Of a stretch of 64,000 bases of DNA, positions 24,001 through 35,389 are shown in pieces. Under the pieces are notes generated by a model, which worked only from the letters and a program-made list of their open reading frames with translations, was not told the DNA's origin and made no database searches. Numbering within the stretch: position 1 is the stretch's first letter; each line of letters opens with the position of its first letter. This DNA comes from Heterobilharzia americana (taxonomy: Eukaryota; Platyhelminthes; Trematoda; Strigeidida; Schistosomatidae). A program made the translations under genes and the position numbers. The stretch spans positions 97,706,701-97,770,700 of the forward strand of contig OX104134.1 of assembly GCA_944470555.2 (NCBI GenBank), read 5' to 3'.

Positions 24001-24460
24001 TGTGAAACATGGCCATTGAAAGTGGAAGACAAAAAGGTTTCAGGTGTTTGACCACCGTTGCCTTCGTAGTATAGGACGTATTCCGTGGTGTCACCATGTG
24101 AGTAATGCAGAAGTTAGGTGTAGAGTTTTAGGGAGAAGAGGTAAGTCAGTCGACGAGGTTGTGAACCTTCATCGACTGAGATGGTTGGGACACGTACTAC
24201 GTATGCCTAGTCACCGATTGCCTCGTCACACAATGTTGGCTGAGGTGGGTTCAGGCTGGAAAAAGGCCCGAGGTGGCCAGACTAAAACATGGCACCAATG
24301 TATGAAGTCTCTGACTGTTGGTTTAAGCCATGTAGGACGATGCAGACTAGGTGGTTGGGGTCCACGGGACAAGAGGAACCAGTGGTTGGAGACCCTAGGT
24401 GATATGGCTCAGAACCGAAGTCAGTGGCGCAGATGTATACACACATTATCCTCATCTTAA
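21035..24460 (+). pseudogene. RTE endonuclease-reverse transcriptase, two frameshifts
   Basis: The frame opens after a stop at 21032-21034 and has no in-frame ATG before the first lesion. It encodes a proline/serine-rich leader and then IGAFNVRTLRQIGQQASLAK, the first strand of the AP-type endonuclease. A one-base loss near 21543 shifts to the 835-codon frame 21544-24051: E in CETRIQDP, YAPTD, AGDLNAQVG (about residues 133-141), QIDHIAIS and SDHALV complete the endonuclease. RT blocks follow: GRAAGPDGLPAEVY, NHRGISL, QAGFRPGRGCIDQI, FLDLKAAFDSVDR, GVRQGCPLSPFLFNF and catalytic YADD (residues 695-698). A net 2-base loss near 24030, by comparison with 50330, shifts to 24044-24460, the C-terminal domain (LRSIGRIPWCHH, RLRWLGHVLRMP). 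All catalytic residues I can check are present. Confidence 0.92.
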
Positions 24461-24658
24461 CAACGCTATACCGAATCTCACTATTTTGTCACTCCTCTTT
24501 CCTTTCTTCTCGTACTTTATATTTCTTTTGACTGCATTCACTTATCTTCATCCTTCACCTCACTACCTTTTTACTTGATGTGCTGATATGAGGTGTGGCA
24601 ACTCGGACCGTTACGCAGTAATGCCTGGTCCTATGTTGATAATGATGATGATGATGAT
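24461..24658 (+). other. 3' UTR and GAT-type tail of SR2-like LINE
   Basis: Pyrimidine-rich sequence, then GAGGTGTGGCAACTCGGACC and GTAATGCCTGGTCC, ending in about five TGA units. The same UTR ends the copy at 49852-50951 and, much decayed, lies at about 54950-55125. RTE elements use such 3' ends for template recognition (established for the clade; the exact signal here is inferred). Confidence 0.85.
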
Positions 24659-24667
24659 GCACCCAGT
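24659..24667. repeat. Target-site duplication, right copy
   Basis: GCACCCAGT, identical to 20704-20712. Confidence 0.92.
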
Positions 24668-24930
24668 CAAGAGGCTCACCGTCACAGTGAACTTTGATGA
24701 CCAGCGCTAACGAGTGAGAACAGGCATGAAACCCAGATTCAAGGGGCTTTCCACCTATTGCCTAAAACCAACTAACAACGACCAATGTGTACTGTGATGA
24801 TGAGTTCCGATCTTGATGGTCTCAGTGCGGAGTGATCGACAGAATTCGGTCAGCACTCAGAACTAGACAAGAGGAGATTGGTTTCTCTCCAGTTACCAGT
24901 CAATCCAATCTATATTCTTTTGCCACTTAA
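24668..24930 (+). mobile_element. tRNA/hammerhead-like repeat family 2, head-to-head copy
   Basis: After a short piece of the split minus-strand copy (24668-24690), a plus-strand copy starts with GCGCTAACGAGTG, an apical loop, CATGAAACCCAGATTC and GGGGCTTTCC, that is the hammerhead-like segment with GAAA intact but CTAACGA instead of CTGANGA. It continues into region X (TGTGATGATGAG, ACAGAATTCGGTCAGCACTC, GACTAGACAAGAGGAGATTGG). No tRNA-like segment follows. Confidence 0.65.
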
Positions 24931-25059
24931 TGATTGTCAGTTTACTCACCAAAGGATTTTATCTTCATTGTGTTTCTAAAATGAAATATTTTTCAGTGGA
25001 TTCTGGATTACAGTTATCGAGTAGGCGAAACAGTCTATAGACTGTAGAAAATATTTGTT

Positions 25060-26110
25060 TTGCACCCGGAAAAACCAAAATCTTTTGTTCTTAGGAAAAG
25101 ACAAGATGTGGTTGCAGCAAAGAAAATTTTTTACTTTCAACGAAGTCATTTATTAAGCTGTACATTCGTGAATATATATTACAGTGGGCACAGTGTTCCA
25201 GAATTATTTCCGGTTAGGGGATAAAATATATTGACTAACTAAAGGAAGTTAACCAATACACATTTCGGTTCAGAGTGGAAAAATAGACAATGGATTATGA
25301 AATTAAATGTAATCATGCAATACAGGATGAATGTATGCCAAAGTAGGAAAATGTAATGTACATGTATAGTTAGTTACCTAATACCCGATAAACCTATGAC
25401 CGAGTAGAAAAATAAACAGGGAATTATGAAAATAAAATTGTAATTACGTAGTGCAGATTAAGTCAAGTCTATGACAGAGTAGGGAAATGAACAGGAGATA
25501 AAGGAAATATGTGTATAGTTAGTTACATAATACAGGATGGATCTATGACAGTTGAGGCTTTATGATGGCCATGTCAAAGATAAAGATTGAACGTACTTAC
25601 CATTTCGGACACATAACACTAGTTTGAATTTCTGATCGATTATTGTCTCAGCTATACTCAAATGTCTTGATATCACTCCCTTCGAGTGGTTTGATAGAAC
25701 CCTGTAGAGAATTTCGAATAAGCTCTGAAAACGAGCTAAGTGGCCTGAGTTCACGAGGTGTTCTGCTATTGAACTGAAGATGCCTCTCCGTTCTCGGTTT
25801 GCCAGTGTGGTTGGATTGGGTAGTGTTCGCGAGCACGTTTTACAAGTGTACATATGGTGTGGCGGATGTACTCAGCTTCACAAGAGCAAGTAAACTGGTA
25901 TGCACATATTGATGTGGGCTAATGCATTGGCTTGTGTTTCACACGTTGACCAAAACGTTTCTTGCAGGAGAAAATAATTGGAAGATTGGCGGTGAAGTGT
26001 ATTGTGTTTAAGTATTTTGGCTGTTGTTTTCTAAGAATGTCTGCAGCAATATTATTTTTGAATTCAAGATTCAACAAGAGAATCTTCTTCGGCCCCAAAT
26101 TGTGTCCTTT
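25060..26110 (-). pseudogene. Penelope-like element 3' end with GIY-YIG relic
   Basis: Minus-strand blocks in order from 26100: AADILRKQQPKYLNTIHFT (linker), CAYQFTCSCEAEYIRHT (Cys motif leading into the GIY-YIG core), KRAREHYPIQPHW, SSIAEHLVNSGHLARFQ, then YRVLSNHSKG, LSIAETIIDQKFKLVLCV and VQSLSLTW. These are the successive motifs of the Penelope-type GIY-YIG nuclease (Y-I-G, H-L-x-x-x-G-H, I-A-E, K-x-x-L-C). Frame changes between the blocks show it is dead. Below 25560 lies a non-coding 3' region with four roughly 68 bp tandem units; the same region recurs at 47225-47690. Confidence 0.75.
25270..25557. repeat. About 68 bp tandem repeat, four diverged units
   Basis: Units share AGTAG.AAAATAAACAGG, TTATGAAA.TAAA.TGTAATTA, and ATACAGGATGAATCTATGAC landmarks and occur about every 60-75 bp. 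They lie 3' of the Penelope endonuclease relic on the minus strand. Confidence 0.7.
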
Positions 26111-26599
26111 TTGTCCATTCTGTGACGAATGACCTTTTGAGAAATAATGGAACCAATCCTGAAGTCAGTTGTCTATTTTATACTTCTTTTTTATAGTCCA
26201 ATGTGACCTTCATTTTACCATTTAGAAATATTGATTTGATTTAATGGAAGTAAACGATAGAAACTTCAGTTTCTCTTTAAAACGATGAACAAGTATAGCA
26301 CAACACTCTGAGTCTATTTGGAAATCTATAAATACTGGTCTAGATCAAACTGTATTAATTCTTGATTAGACTGGACAAAAAATGTATTCCTTTCTTTATC
26401 AGTCCTCATCAGTTAGAATATAGAACTGGAATAGTAAGGCCGTGTTCCCAAAATGAAACAGACATAGTAAGAACGAGCTTGAGGTAAACAGCGAAAAGAT
26501 AGAAAGGTTAGTTATCATTTTCTAGGACATATTTTTGTCAGAGGTCAAACATTGTGATCTTGGCTGAGTGGTTTGCAACGGAAACCATGTTGATACCAC

Positions 26600-26890
26600 A
26601 GTTGGACAGTTGAAAAACTATTCAGCTGTGAGAAATGTCAACGTGGACTGTGCAATTTGCAAACTGATTGTTCTATTTTGGGTAGACTGGTCCATGCAAA
26701 CCAGCTTGCCAGATTCAGATGATCTGAACTAATTCGGCTGTATGAGGTGAATTTGCCCGGGTACACCACTGATGAGCTTGGCCTCAGACGACAGGAATGA
26801 CCATCCAGTGTTTAGATCACTCTGATATGGCATGTGAAACAAACCAGGCTGAGTGGTTTCTAATTACTCAAGTTGTTTGGTAGTGGCACA
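26600..26890. repeat. Dispersed repeat shared with 48660-48970
   Basis: Landmarks GAAAAACTA.TCAGCTGT, AATGTCAACGTG, AATTCGGCTGT.TGAG.TGAATTTG, and TACACC..TGATGA.CTT occur in the same order at 48690-48900. No coding capacity and no recognised family. Confidence 0.7.
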
Positions 26891-26899
26891 TTTCTAGGA

Positions 26900-28655
26900 A
26901 AAACGTTTGCATCGACTTTATCTACTTCCACCATCTTAACAAGGACTGAGATATCTTATATGGGCATACTGAGTACAGATTTGAGTAGGAAGGAAATCTT
27001 TAAAAGGCTAAAGCATCCCGTCAGGTTTTCTTACTGATCTCAGTTTTCATGGTAGGGATTTAAGAACCAGTGGAACTATCTACTTGCTCATCTCCAGCCT
27101 CTGCTGATCTTATTCAAGTAAGTTTGTACGAGTCTTTCGGTAGTGAGTTGGCTCTCAACCCAACCAGTTTTTAACCAACTGCCTCGTGAAATCTGAAGTT
27201 ATATGTGAATGGTTGCTATATAACACTCCTAGATTAATAGTTCGCAGCGGCTCACCTGCCAACATCACATTAAGGGGAACACAAAGTTACTTAATTGTGA
27301 GAAGTGTAAAGTACGAGGTGGACTGTGTAAATAACTCAAACAATAATCTCCCCATGGATTAATATAGACCGTTTGGCGTATTACCCCTATTCTGAAGACT
27401 AACAATCTTTCCGAAAGAACTGAATGAATAAATGCACTTGAATTTGCTGCAAGTGTACTTATTACGTGGTCCACTTTCAAAGAGGCTTTAATTTTACCTT
27501 GATTTCAGCCATATATTCAAGGTTTAAAAGTTGATCACAAATTCTGTCCAAAATACCTGTTCCTAAGTCCATAAACGTTGGTAGCAGACGTCCCAGTTCT
27601 TCAACTACGAAACATATGGATGAGACAGGTGGCAGAATTGAAAAGGCTACTTCCTTTAGATCTATTTATAAACGTGTTGGGGATGGATACTTAAATTTTT
27701 GAGATCTTAGCTAATAGGAAGCTTAAAGCACCTATGGGTGTTCAAAAGCAATTTGTTATCACATTAAATCTCCTTTGGTAAATTCAACCCTGAAACCTAA
27801 TTCGATGTACTATTATTTTCAATGTATTGATTTTCATTGTTATTCAACCCTCCTCTTTGACCCCTTTTTCATATTCGTACCCTATATCTTCATGAATTTT
27901 CATATAAATACGCATGATAAGTACGTGTATGATTAAACTGTTTAAATTTGTTGTCCAAATACATTACATGGTTCAGACAATTTACATCTTATTGTTTTGT
28001 CGGAACTCCAGGTAACTTTTAGCATTAAAGTACAATTCATTCCATAAATAGCGATAACTATTCTCACCTGAATACTCGTTGTCAAACGTTCAACTTTCTT
28101 TGCATTTTGCGTAATTCCTTCAAGTCTTCTACAATGCATGAAAACAGATAGAACCAGTAAGTAAACAACTTTTCAGTCAACATCATATTGCTTATTAACT
28201 ACTATAAGTAGTATGTTCTAGATTAGAGTGACTTTAGTGCAACTAAATACTGAATCACTTCAGGAAAGGCTAACTGAAACACTTTTTGAAATAACAGACA
28301 ACATGTGACTTATGCAGTTTTTTAAGACAAGCATATCAAGGTTGTCTGAATATTATTTTTAGTTTAGTCTATTCATTATATTTCCTGTTCTTTACAAGTT
28401 GAACGGATGCAACTTTTAAACTATGATCTCTTAGTGAAATACTGACAAAGAGCACCATTTTCTAAACAATTAAAGGTTAATGATGGGAGGCTTTAAAGGC
28501 CACCTTAACAGTCAATGAAACAACCAATCACCTTTCTCCATTCTGCGAAAAATTGGCCTCCCAGCCAAAATACTGCAACCTAATTGGTTATTTTTGCAGT
28601 TGTTAGGATACCCTTTAAAGTAACTCTTAATGATGGATAGTGGTTAGCAGTGGAA
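26900..28655. other. AT-rich spacer, no gene seen
   Basis: 27240-27335 has weak similarity to the 26600 repeat (GTGAGAAGTGTAAAGTACGAGGTGGACTGTG region). Otherwise nothing recognised. Confidence 0.45.
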
Positions 28656-28659
28656 TGTT

Positions 28660-28916
28660 AGTTCGGTCCAGTCAACGACGGAGATGCACAGGCTATAACA
28701 TCAAAGACTATACTATACCCGCAGTGCAAGGAATAACTATCGTGACTCAGTGGCCTAGTGGATAACGCTTTAGTATCTGAGGCGATTGGTTCTTGGTTCC
28801 AGTCTTAGTAGGAACATCATCATTCACTAGGAGGTAGGGACATGAAGCTGATGAGTCCAAAATAGAATGAAGGACGCTTCCTGGATTCCACTGTTAGCCA
28901 CTATCGATCATTAATA
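28660..28916 (+). mobile_element. Sm-alpha-like hammerhead SINE
   Basis: tRNA-like head CTCAGTGGCCTAGTGGATAACGC to TTGGTTCCAGTC, spacer GGAACATCATCATTCAC, then a hammerhead segment with CTGATGA intact at 28848-28854, and tail TTAGCCACTATCGATCATTAA. The GAAA box reads GAAG and helix I (ATGAAG with CTGGAT) no longer pairs well, so cleavage is unlikely. Upstream AACGACGGAGATGCACAGG also occurs near 29268. Confidence 0.78.
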
Positions 28917-28929
28917 TCAACATTGAATA

Positions 28930-29205
28930 ATATGGGCAACATCAAATCCAGTTTGAGCACAGTTACTCAGTGTTGGCATTGGACAAAGGTCACATCATAC
29001 TGTCGACTGACAGAAACAGAAAATATAGACCCGCGGTCAGCACGTTGCCATTTGGCAACTAGATGGTTTTGAGATCGATCCCTGGCCAGGTCACGGGTGC
29101 TCATGGCTGAGGAGTCCCATACTAGGACGAAACAACTTTCCACGGCTCTTCAGTTTTCAATGTTGTTACATTGGATGTCAGTCGATGATGAATACCAACC
29201 TGAAA
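28930..29205 (-). mobile_element. Foldback element, internally reversed partial copy
   Basis: Ends with GGAGTCCCATACTAGGACGAAACAACT and GATGTCAGTCGATGATGAATACCAA, the right terminal repeat of the foldback family. The centre holds GAGATCGATCCCTGGCC, a B-box-like element on the plus strand, in the orientation also seen at 34674-35070. The left terminus is missing. Confidence 0.6.
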
Positions 29206-29209
29206 TCAG

Positions 29210-32200
29210 TGTCGAGGCATCCGAACAGAAGCCCATATCCCAATAGTGACCAGTCAGTTTGGACTAATCAAAGACGGAGATCCACAGGCCATAACACCAA
29301 AGACAAGAGACAGTTCTTTGCATAAACGTTCAAATCAAGTTTAGATTTGATATCCTGAAAAAGTTGTTGGCATTGCGCAGAAAATTATGGAGATCATTTC
29401 ATTCAATCCTTTCTCAATCTTCTATGTATGCCAAAAATATGAAAAAAACCTTTCCCAGTTCTACTCTGATGTCCACAGTTCCGTTTCAGTATGTTACTGG
29501 AGAAGTACTACAAAGCAGGTTAGTGACTAGAATCAGAAGAAAACCAAGTTCATTCGTGGATTCAAAACACCAGCCTCCAGGGTACCAGTCCTAGCGCTTC
29601 ACTAGTTGTACTTCGAAACACATTTCCTTTCTTTTTGGGAATACTACTCCATTCAACAATGTTACTACTGTAAGCACTGATGAGTTGGCATTCCTATTTT
29701 ATTCCCTTAATATGCTCTTATAACAAAAAAACCTCAGTTAAGTAATCTTTAATAAAGAAAATACACTGTTGTGAGAGTCTAAGCTAAACAGTTGTTAGTA
29801 TCTGTTAGGGGATCAGAATTCTTCAAACAAATGGTAACAGTATTCACTAATAACTACTGCAGAGGCAGTATCTGTGCTGAATTCAGGTCGATTTAAGTCT
29901 GGAATGATGGGAAAGTTAATATAATACAATGCACTCAGTTGTATATGCCTCATATATATAACAGGTAGGCGAAACAATAGACAACTAAGCTGGAAGAAAC
30001 CAGTGCTCAGGAATTTTAGCTCACTTTGTTCCCCATCGGGTTGGTAACTTAGTCGTCATTGGTCCAAATCTTTTCGATTCATATTTTAAGTTCAATCTAG
30101 ATTAACAAATATGTTTTAGTTTTAGAAAGATGACTGAGTGAATGAATGAAATCAAGAAGTTACTTGTGAACCCAAAATTGCCCTCTTCTACTTCTTCAAC
30201 GGTCAAGCCTTATCAAAGCTACGTCTTGGCACACCATTAGGATGTCGCTGTAACATTCTGTAGACTGTACCAAGTGTGCATCTTGGACACTATGCAACTG
30301 ATGCCAAGCAGCTGTCATGAGACGGATATGTTATTTGTTGTGCTCACCTTAAATTATACACTGACGTCTACGATTTATCGTGTATCTCTTGGAATAGCCT
30401 GCGTGTTTGCTCTCTGGAAAACGAGTGATATGTTTACACACAACAGTTTTAAACTCTAGGCGTCAATCTCCAGGAAGCCCTAGTTGACTTACTTTTTCTG
30501 CCTGTTAACATTAGCCACCAACCTGTGTCCGGAGTCATCTCTGTTCGGTAGCTCCGACTTTGCTACTAAAATTTTCAGGTCATTACTTACCTCCTACGTG
30601 ACTAGATTATGTCAACAAACTTGTTAAGCACATAGAAGTAACCGATTTAACATCATCCTTTGCCGTACATGTGAAGCTGGAGGTATTGAATCTCGAAGTT
30701 AGGGGGAGAAGGAACAGCCACCAGACCTATCCAGTCGATGAAACCTGAAGAAAGCAAAACACACATTTTGCATACCAGAAGTGTTCATCTTGTAAACGCC
30801 GTCTTTAACTTAGCAAATTGTTCGTATCCAATTTCATTGATTTCCAGTCAGGAGATTTCATGGTGAAAAAAGCGTCCTAAAGTGTCGCATAAAAACTCCA
30901 GAACAGACTCTACACGTCGCTTAACTTATACATGCGCACACATACATGCATACACACATATACATGTATTCATAAACAAAGGAATATGTGGATAAATGCA
31001 CAAAAATCTAGGGTAATTAGAATCGATTTCTCTCTGCAGCTTGAGTGTGCAAGGGGGAAAGTAAAAGCACACAGCACACATGCAGACGCATAAATCATCA
31101 TAATCATTATTACTGTAGTTGTTGTCAGTGTGCAATGTAAATACGCCTACACAACGCTCATACTGTATTCTCTCTTCAACACTATTTTCCTGCTGAACAA
31201 AACAAGACAATAAAAGTAAGATCGAAATGTAGGCACTGATAAACTGGCACACACCAGTGTGAGCGACTGAAAAGTGATTTTTAGTAAAAGACATTCTTTT
31301 GGTACAACTGGGTAAAATTAATTTTCAGTGGACACATTACAAAGATGTGAGACATTTAGTTATCTAACTGGAGCATTTTGCCTTGTCTGTTTTTACACGC
31401 TTCATATAGGTAACAGTGAATGAAAATGTCTCCCGTACCCACATGCCATTAACTGGACTACTTTCAATGCTCAATTGCTTTAAGATGAGATTTCCTGAAA
31501 TTTTAATAAGAAGCCGTGACTCCATGAGTCTATCAAGTCGAAAGTGAGGTAGATACCCATTGATAACATTCAATGGTTCTGGGGTTGTATCGTTAATTGA
31601 CAGAAGTAGGAACTAGTGGACCATTACATTCTACCCAGTTTGGCTGGATGATAGTGTATTTGCTAGTTCTGACGGTCATGAATTTCATCCCTCAAAGGGG
31701 CCTTAGGTTTACACTTATGACTTCTGGAATAACAATAATCGCTTTATTGGAAAAACCATATGTTTGATATAGTATGGAATTCTCAGCGTGTTACATTTAA
31801 ACAAATTCCCTCCCAGTACAATATTTTAAACGAAATACTTAATGCACCTAAATAATATCAATAATAAGGGTAATAGAGGTGACAATACGATGAATGGATT
31901 AGAGTCTGATCTGCAACCGGTGAATGAACAGAAAATCAAGTATAATTTTGGTGAAGGCAATTGATTCAACCAGTAATTCGAGCTAATCATCCAAGGCATG
32001 GGAATATAATGTCCATTTTCATCTGTTTTTTCTTCATTTTGTTGTTAACTTGAAAAACGCCTCGTTGTAATTTGTTTTTTTAAATGCACTAGATAACATG
32101 ATACTTTTATAAATCATATTTAAAAACCTAAGATAAAATAAAAGGGAAGAATTTGGAGTATTTTATTCTGTGGAAAAGATTTGATAACCTGAGATTCAAG

Positions 32201-32555
32201 CAGGTCACCAGATGGGAATAAAACGTAGTAGAAAACAGCTGATCAGTGATCCCCAATTTTCAGTGCTTCTCCATCTGATGTCATACCATGTTGAATACTA
32301 CCATGAAATATACGATGTTTTCAGATGTTCAATTTATCTTTTAAACTTGTAGGGCAAGTGTGTTACCTGTGAGCCACATTTCTATAGTTTTAAGTAATTT
32401 TGTCGTAAAGTGTACTTTAAGTAAGTTGTCGCTTGCAGAAAAGATAACACAGAATATCAGGTCTTATAGACAACACTGGTTCAATGAGAAACTTCATGGT
32501 TATTTAACGGTTAGCATATATCTACTGTAATTACGACGGGAAATTACAAACAGTA
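29210..32555. other. Long spacer without supported genes
   Basis: Open frames at 29364-29594 (+) and 30926-31294 (-) show no family motifs; the latter is Cys/Ile-rich and crosses a CA-rich simple-sequence region (30935-30975). I cannot support any gene here, although an exon without a homologue I remember would be missed. Confidence 0.45.
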
Positions 32556-32559
32556 ACAT

Positions 32560-32745
32560 GAAAACTACACTCATTCCACTTGGTGGATAGCTTTCTAGCC
32601 TTTGAAGTGACCGGTACTGGGTTTGAGTCTTCGCGGGAATAAAATCACTCAGTAGGAGGCAGGTACGTCCAGCTAACGAGTTCGGAACAGGATGAAACGC
32701 AAGTCTTGGATTTCACTGCTGGCCACTATTCATTATTACTATCCA
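32560..32745 (+). mobile_element. Sm-alpha-like hammerhead SINE
   Basis: A tRNA-like head with GTGGATAGCTTTCTAGCC and GGGTTTGAGTCTTC is followed by GGTACGTCCAGCTAACGAG, an altered helix II, GGATGAAACGCAAGTC and TTGGATTTCACTGCTGGCC. GAAA is intact but the first box is CTAACGA, the same G-to-A change as at 11520-11727. Confidence 0.75.
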
Positions 32746-32814
32746 TTCTTTACATAGTTTAATCACCAATGAACATTGGTAGCAACAGTAGCATGCGCCC
32801 AGCGTTACCCGTTG

Positions 32815-32985
32815 TACAAGTGGTGACTTCGATGCCCCATTGGTCTCGTGGATGACCCTTTGGTGTTTGCAGCGATGGGTAGTAGTTTAAGGTTTCAGTT
32901 ATGTGCAGGCATATACGGCTGATGAGTTCCAACTAAGACGAAGCACGTATTGTGGGCTCTGCTGCTAGCCACTAAGCAGACAGCA
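32815..32985 (+). mobile_element. Sm-alpha-like hammerhead SINE, adjacent copy
   Basis: Directly follows the previous copy in the same orientation, with about 70 bp between. Head GACTTCGATGCCCCATTGG, segment GGCATATACGGCTGATGAG, GACGAAGCACGTATTG and tail CTGCTAGCCACTAAGCAG. CTGATGA is intact, GAAA is GAAG, and helix I is weakened. Confidence 0.72.
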
Positions 32986-33377
32986 ACCTCAAATAACTGT
33001 TTCTTTCTACTTTGAGAGTCGTCAGAAGTGTGCATCCACAAATCCACTGTGGGTCGAGCCTGGAGCCGTTAGGTTTCGGGATGAGTGTGTCAGCATCTAG
33101 CGATTAGGTTGAAACTTACTGATCCGTACTATCTCACTCCTGTCAATGAACCACACAACCTGAACATAATCCGATACCATAAGCAACGTCTGAGATAGAT
33201 GAATCTGTAAAATAAGGCTTCCTATTATAACTATCGGAGATTCATCTTAAAATAGGTTACTATTGACCTTTGTCAAGATTTTTCAAACTGAAAAAAACAG
33301 CCATTCAGTGCTCCCAGGGTTTTTTAATGTTTCCCTAACTGAGCTCACTGCGTGAAAAAAACTACTTTGATATTTTA

Positions 33378-33700
33378 AGTTGGTATTTATCATGCACTAA
33401 CTGACACCAGTTGAAGAAACATTGAAAACCTGGGAGTACTGAACAGCTGTTTTGCCCCAGTATCCAACTCCTCACCAGTGCGCGCTCATGTTCCCACTAG
33501 CAATAGGCACCAGTAAATCCACATTTCCTAGTTATCATTAAGACACTGGGTCAGAATCTAATTGTCTACATTTTCCTATTGCTGTTGCCTAGTGATAAAA
33601 TGCAACTTTTATCCACTTCCGTCATTGAGTATATGTCCTTATCTCCAACTGAATTTGTCCCACTTTTTTACGAGATTGTCTAACTATTATTTGCGGAAGC
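33378..33700 (+). mobile_element. Foldback element copy, partial
   Basis: AGTTGGTATTTATCATGCAC, TTGAAAACCTGGGAGTACTG and AACAGCTGTTTTGCCCCAG match the left terminal repeat. ACACTGGGTCAGAATC marks the centre. The right terminal repeat is lost. Confidence 0.65.
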
Positions 33701-34270
33701 TGGTGGATTACATCACTCAGTGAAAAAATGATCGCTAAGGAAATAAATATTGTTTGTTCAATTTTTTAAAATTGTTGAGAAATCTCTCAAATATCAACAA
33801 AAAGTTAGTTGTTCAATACCATCTATTTTCTAGTGTTTCTTCAACTAGCGAAATTATACAATATGAAGTATCTTTATATTTATTGATACATTGAAGACTA
33901 TCGATCTGAAAATTCAAATCTAATCGTCTATTGATTAAAAAGCGAGATAATGCTGGTCTATATATACTTAGATATTTCAAAATGAATCGATTATAGTAAA
34001 AAAGTATAAAACAAGCAATGATCGATACAAAAGACTATAAGATACATCAAATTTCATACATTTCGACAGTTATTGATCTTGAAAGAAGTTTGCATCAGTT
34101 ATCAAGTTAGATAGATGATTTGAATTAAAATGTTCCGTGTCTTCGGTGTTCATGTCAAATCACAATCATCTTTTCTATCCGATGCTAAATTTTATGTCTT
34201 TATATTGAATGTTATGAAAGGTGAAGTTATGAACTAAAGCCTCCTACTCAAACCACTTAGGGTTTCTAGA

Positions 34271-34275
<5 letters not shown>

Positions 34276-34317
<42 letters not shown>
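34276..34317. repeat. (GA)n microsatellite
   Basis: About 20 perfect GA dinucleotide units. Confidence 0.97.
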
Positions 34318-34319
<2 letters not shown>

Positions 34320-34673
34320 AAACTAGTAATGCTATTTAAGTCTTCGCTAGCAAGGACAGTGTGTGCAGAATACACGTTTTGTTGTCAGGTTTCCGGGATA
34401 TTTAGCAATTTGGTCATCATATTTAACGTATAGTTATCAGTCCAGGGTAGATAGACAGTCGAAATTCAATCGATCTTCATAATTCGTCTCACACACCAAC
34501 AATGAGTTCAACCTCCCAAATAAGTGAAATGGTCACTATTTTCTGGTAAGAGAAATTTACAGGTAAATATGAACCGTTTCTAACTATGCTTATTGTTCAG
34601 CAGTATACTTCATTAGTTCATGGCACTTTTTGACTGGTTAGTCTCCGATGGAAATCCTGTTGACGCTGATTTC

Positions 34674-35070
34674 AAGTTGGTATTCATCATTTAATGACTA
34701 ACGCAAGTTGGGAAACCGATGATAAACCTGGAAGCACTGAACAATTGTTTCGTCCTATTATGGGACCGATGGGGCAAATCAAATCGTACTTGAGCACAGA
34801 TACTGAACGATGGCATTGGATGGAGGTTATACTGTGACGCTAATCGGGAGAAGTATTAAGATGTGGAAAATTGGATTCCAACCCAACGGCTCATTAGCAA
34901 TATGCCTGCTATGAAACCTGAAGATCGTGGATTCAGTCGCTGTTGGGATGCTTAATGCGTACTGCTGAGGAGTCCTACTCTAGGACGAAAAAGCTGTTGA
35001 GTGCTTCCAGGTTTTTATGGCTCTCAAACTAATTTCAGTCAGTTAATGATGAATACTACCTCCAAATTAA
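34674..35070 (-). mobile_element. Foldback element with both terminal repeats
   Basis: Left end AAGTTGGTATTCATCAT with TTGGGAAACCGATGATAAACC, CTGGAAGCACTGAACAATTG and TTTCGTCCTATTATGGGACC. Right end GAGGAGTCCTACTCTAGGACG, AAAAAGCTGTTGAGTGCTTCC and TTAATGATGAATACTACC is its inverted counterpart. The tRNA-like centre runs opposite to that of the 56955 copy. Confidence 0.72.
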
Positions 35071-35389
35071 TTGCTTTTCTAACTCAAGTTGCAAGCAGTT
35101 GAAGAGAAAACGAGAAATTGTATATCATTCCTCGTTGCCAGTTCATAGAGAAAAATATGTGTATGAAATGCCATATTCACTTAGTTTTGGTGAAAATCAG
35201 CTCATCGACTGAAAGCAATTTACTTATTGGCCAAGAAATCAGTTTGTCCTTAGGCTAAAATTACTCTGGTTATGTTTATTTTAACCTTTTATCAAGCTTG
35301 GTTTTAAAACTTGCCATTCTCTCTTTACTACCTTACCCGCTGCTATACTACTTATTGTCATATCTTTCCTAATCCTGTAGACTGATTGG

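Larger units (their letters stand above)
20713..24658 (+). mobile_element. Near-full-length SR2-like RTE LINE retrotransposon
   Basis: A 3946 bp element with a 9 bp exact target duplication. It has a leader of about 320 bp, one long coding region for endonuclease plus reverse transcriptase, a 200 bp 3' UTR and a (GAT)n tail, all as in RTE-clade LINEs; SR2 of S. mansoni is the closest relative I recall. The coding region is broken by only two indels (near 21543 and near 24030). The leader begins with a potential HDV-like fold. It inserted into a family 2 tRNA/hammerhead repeat. A 5'-truncated sister copy lies at 49852-50951 and an isolated 5' end at 15314-15711. Low divergence between copies in the RT C-terminal region suggests fairly recent activity. 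Confidence 0.93.

Noticed and set aside
30926..31294. 122-codon minus-strand open frame
   Set aside because: Cys- and Ile-rich translation across CA-rich simple sequence, no domain, no splice or promoter support.
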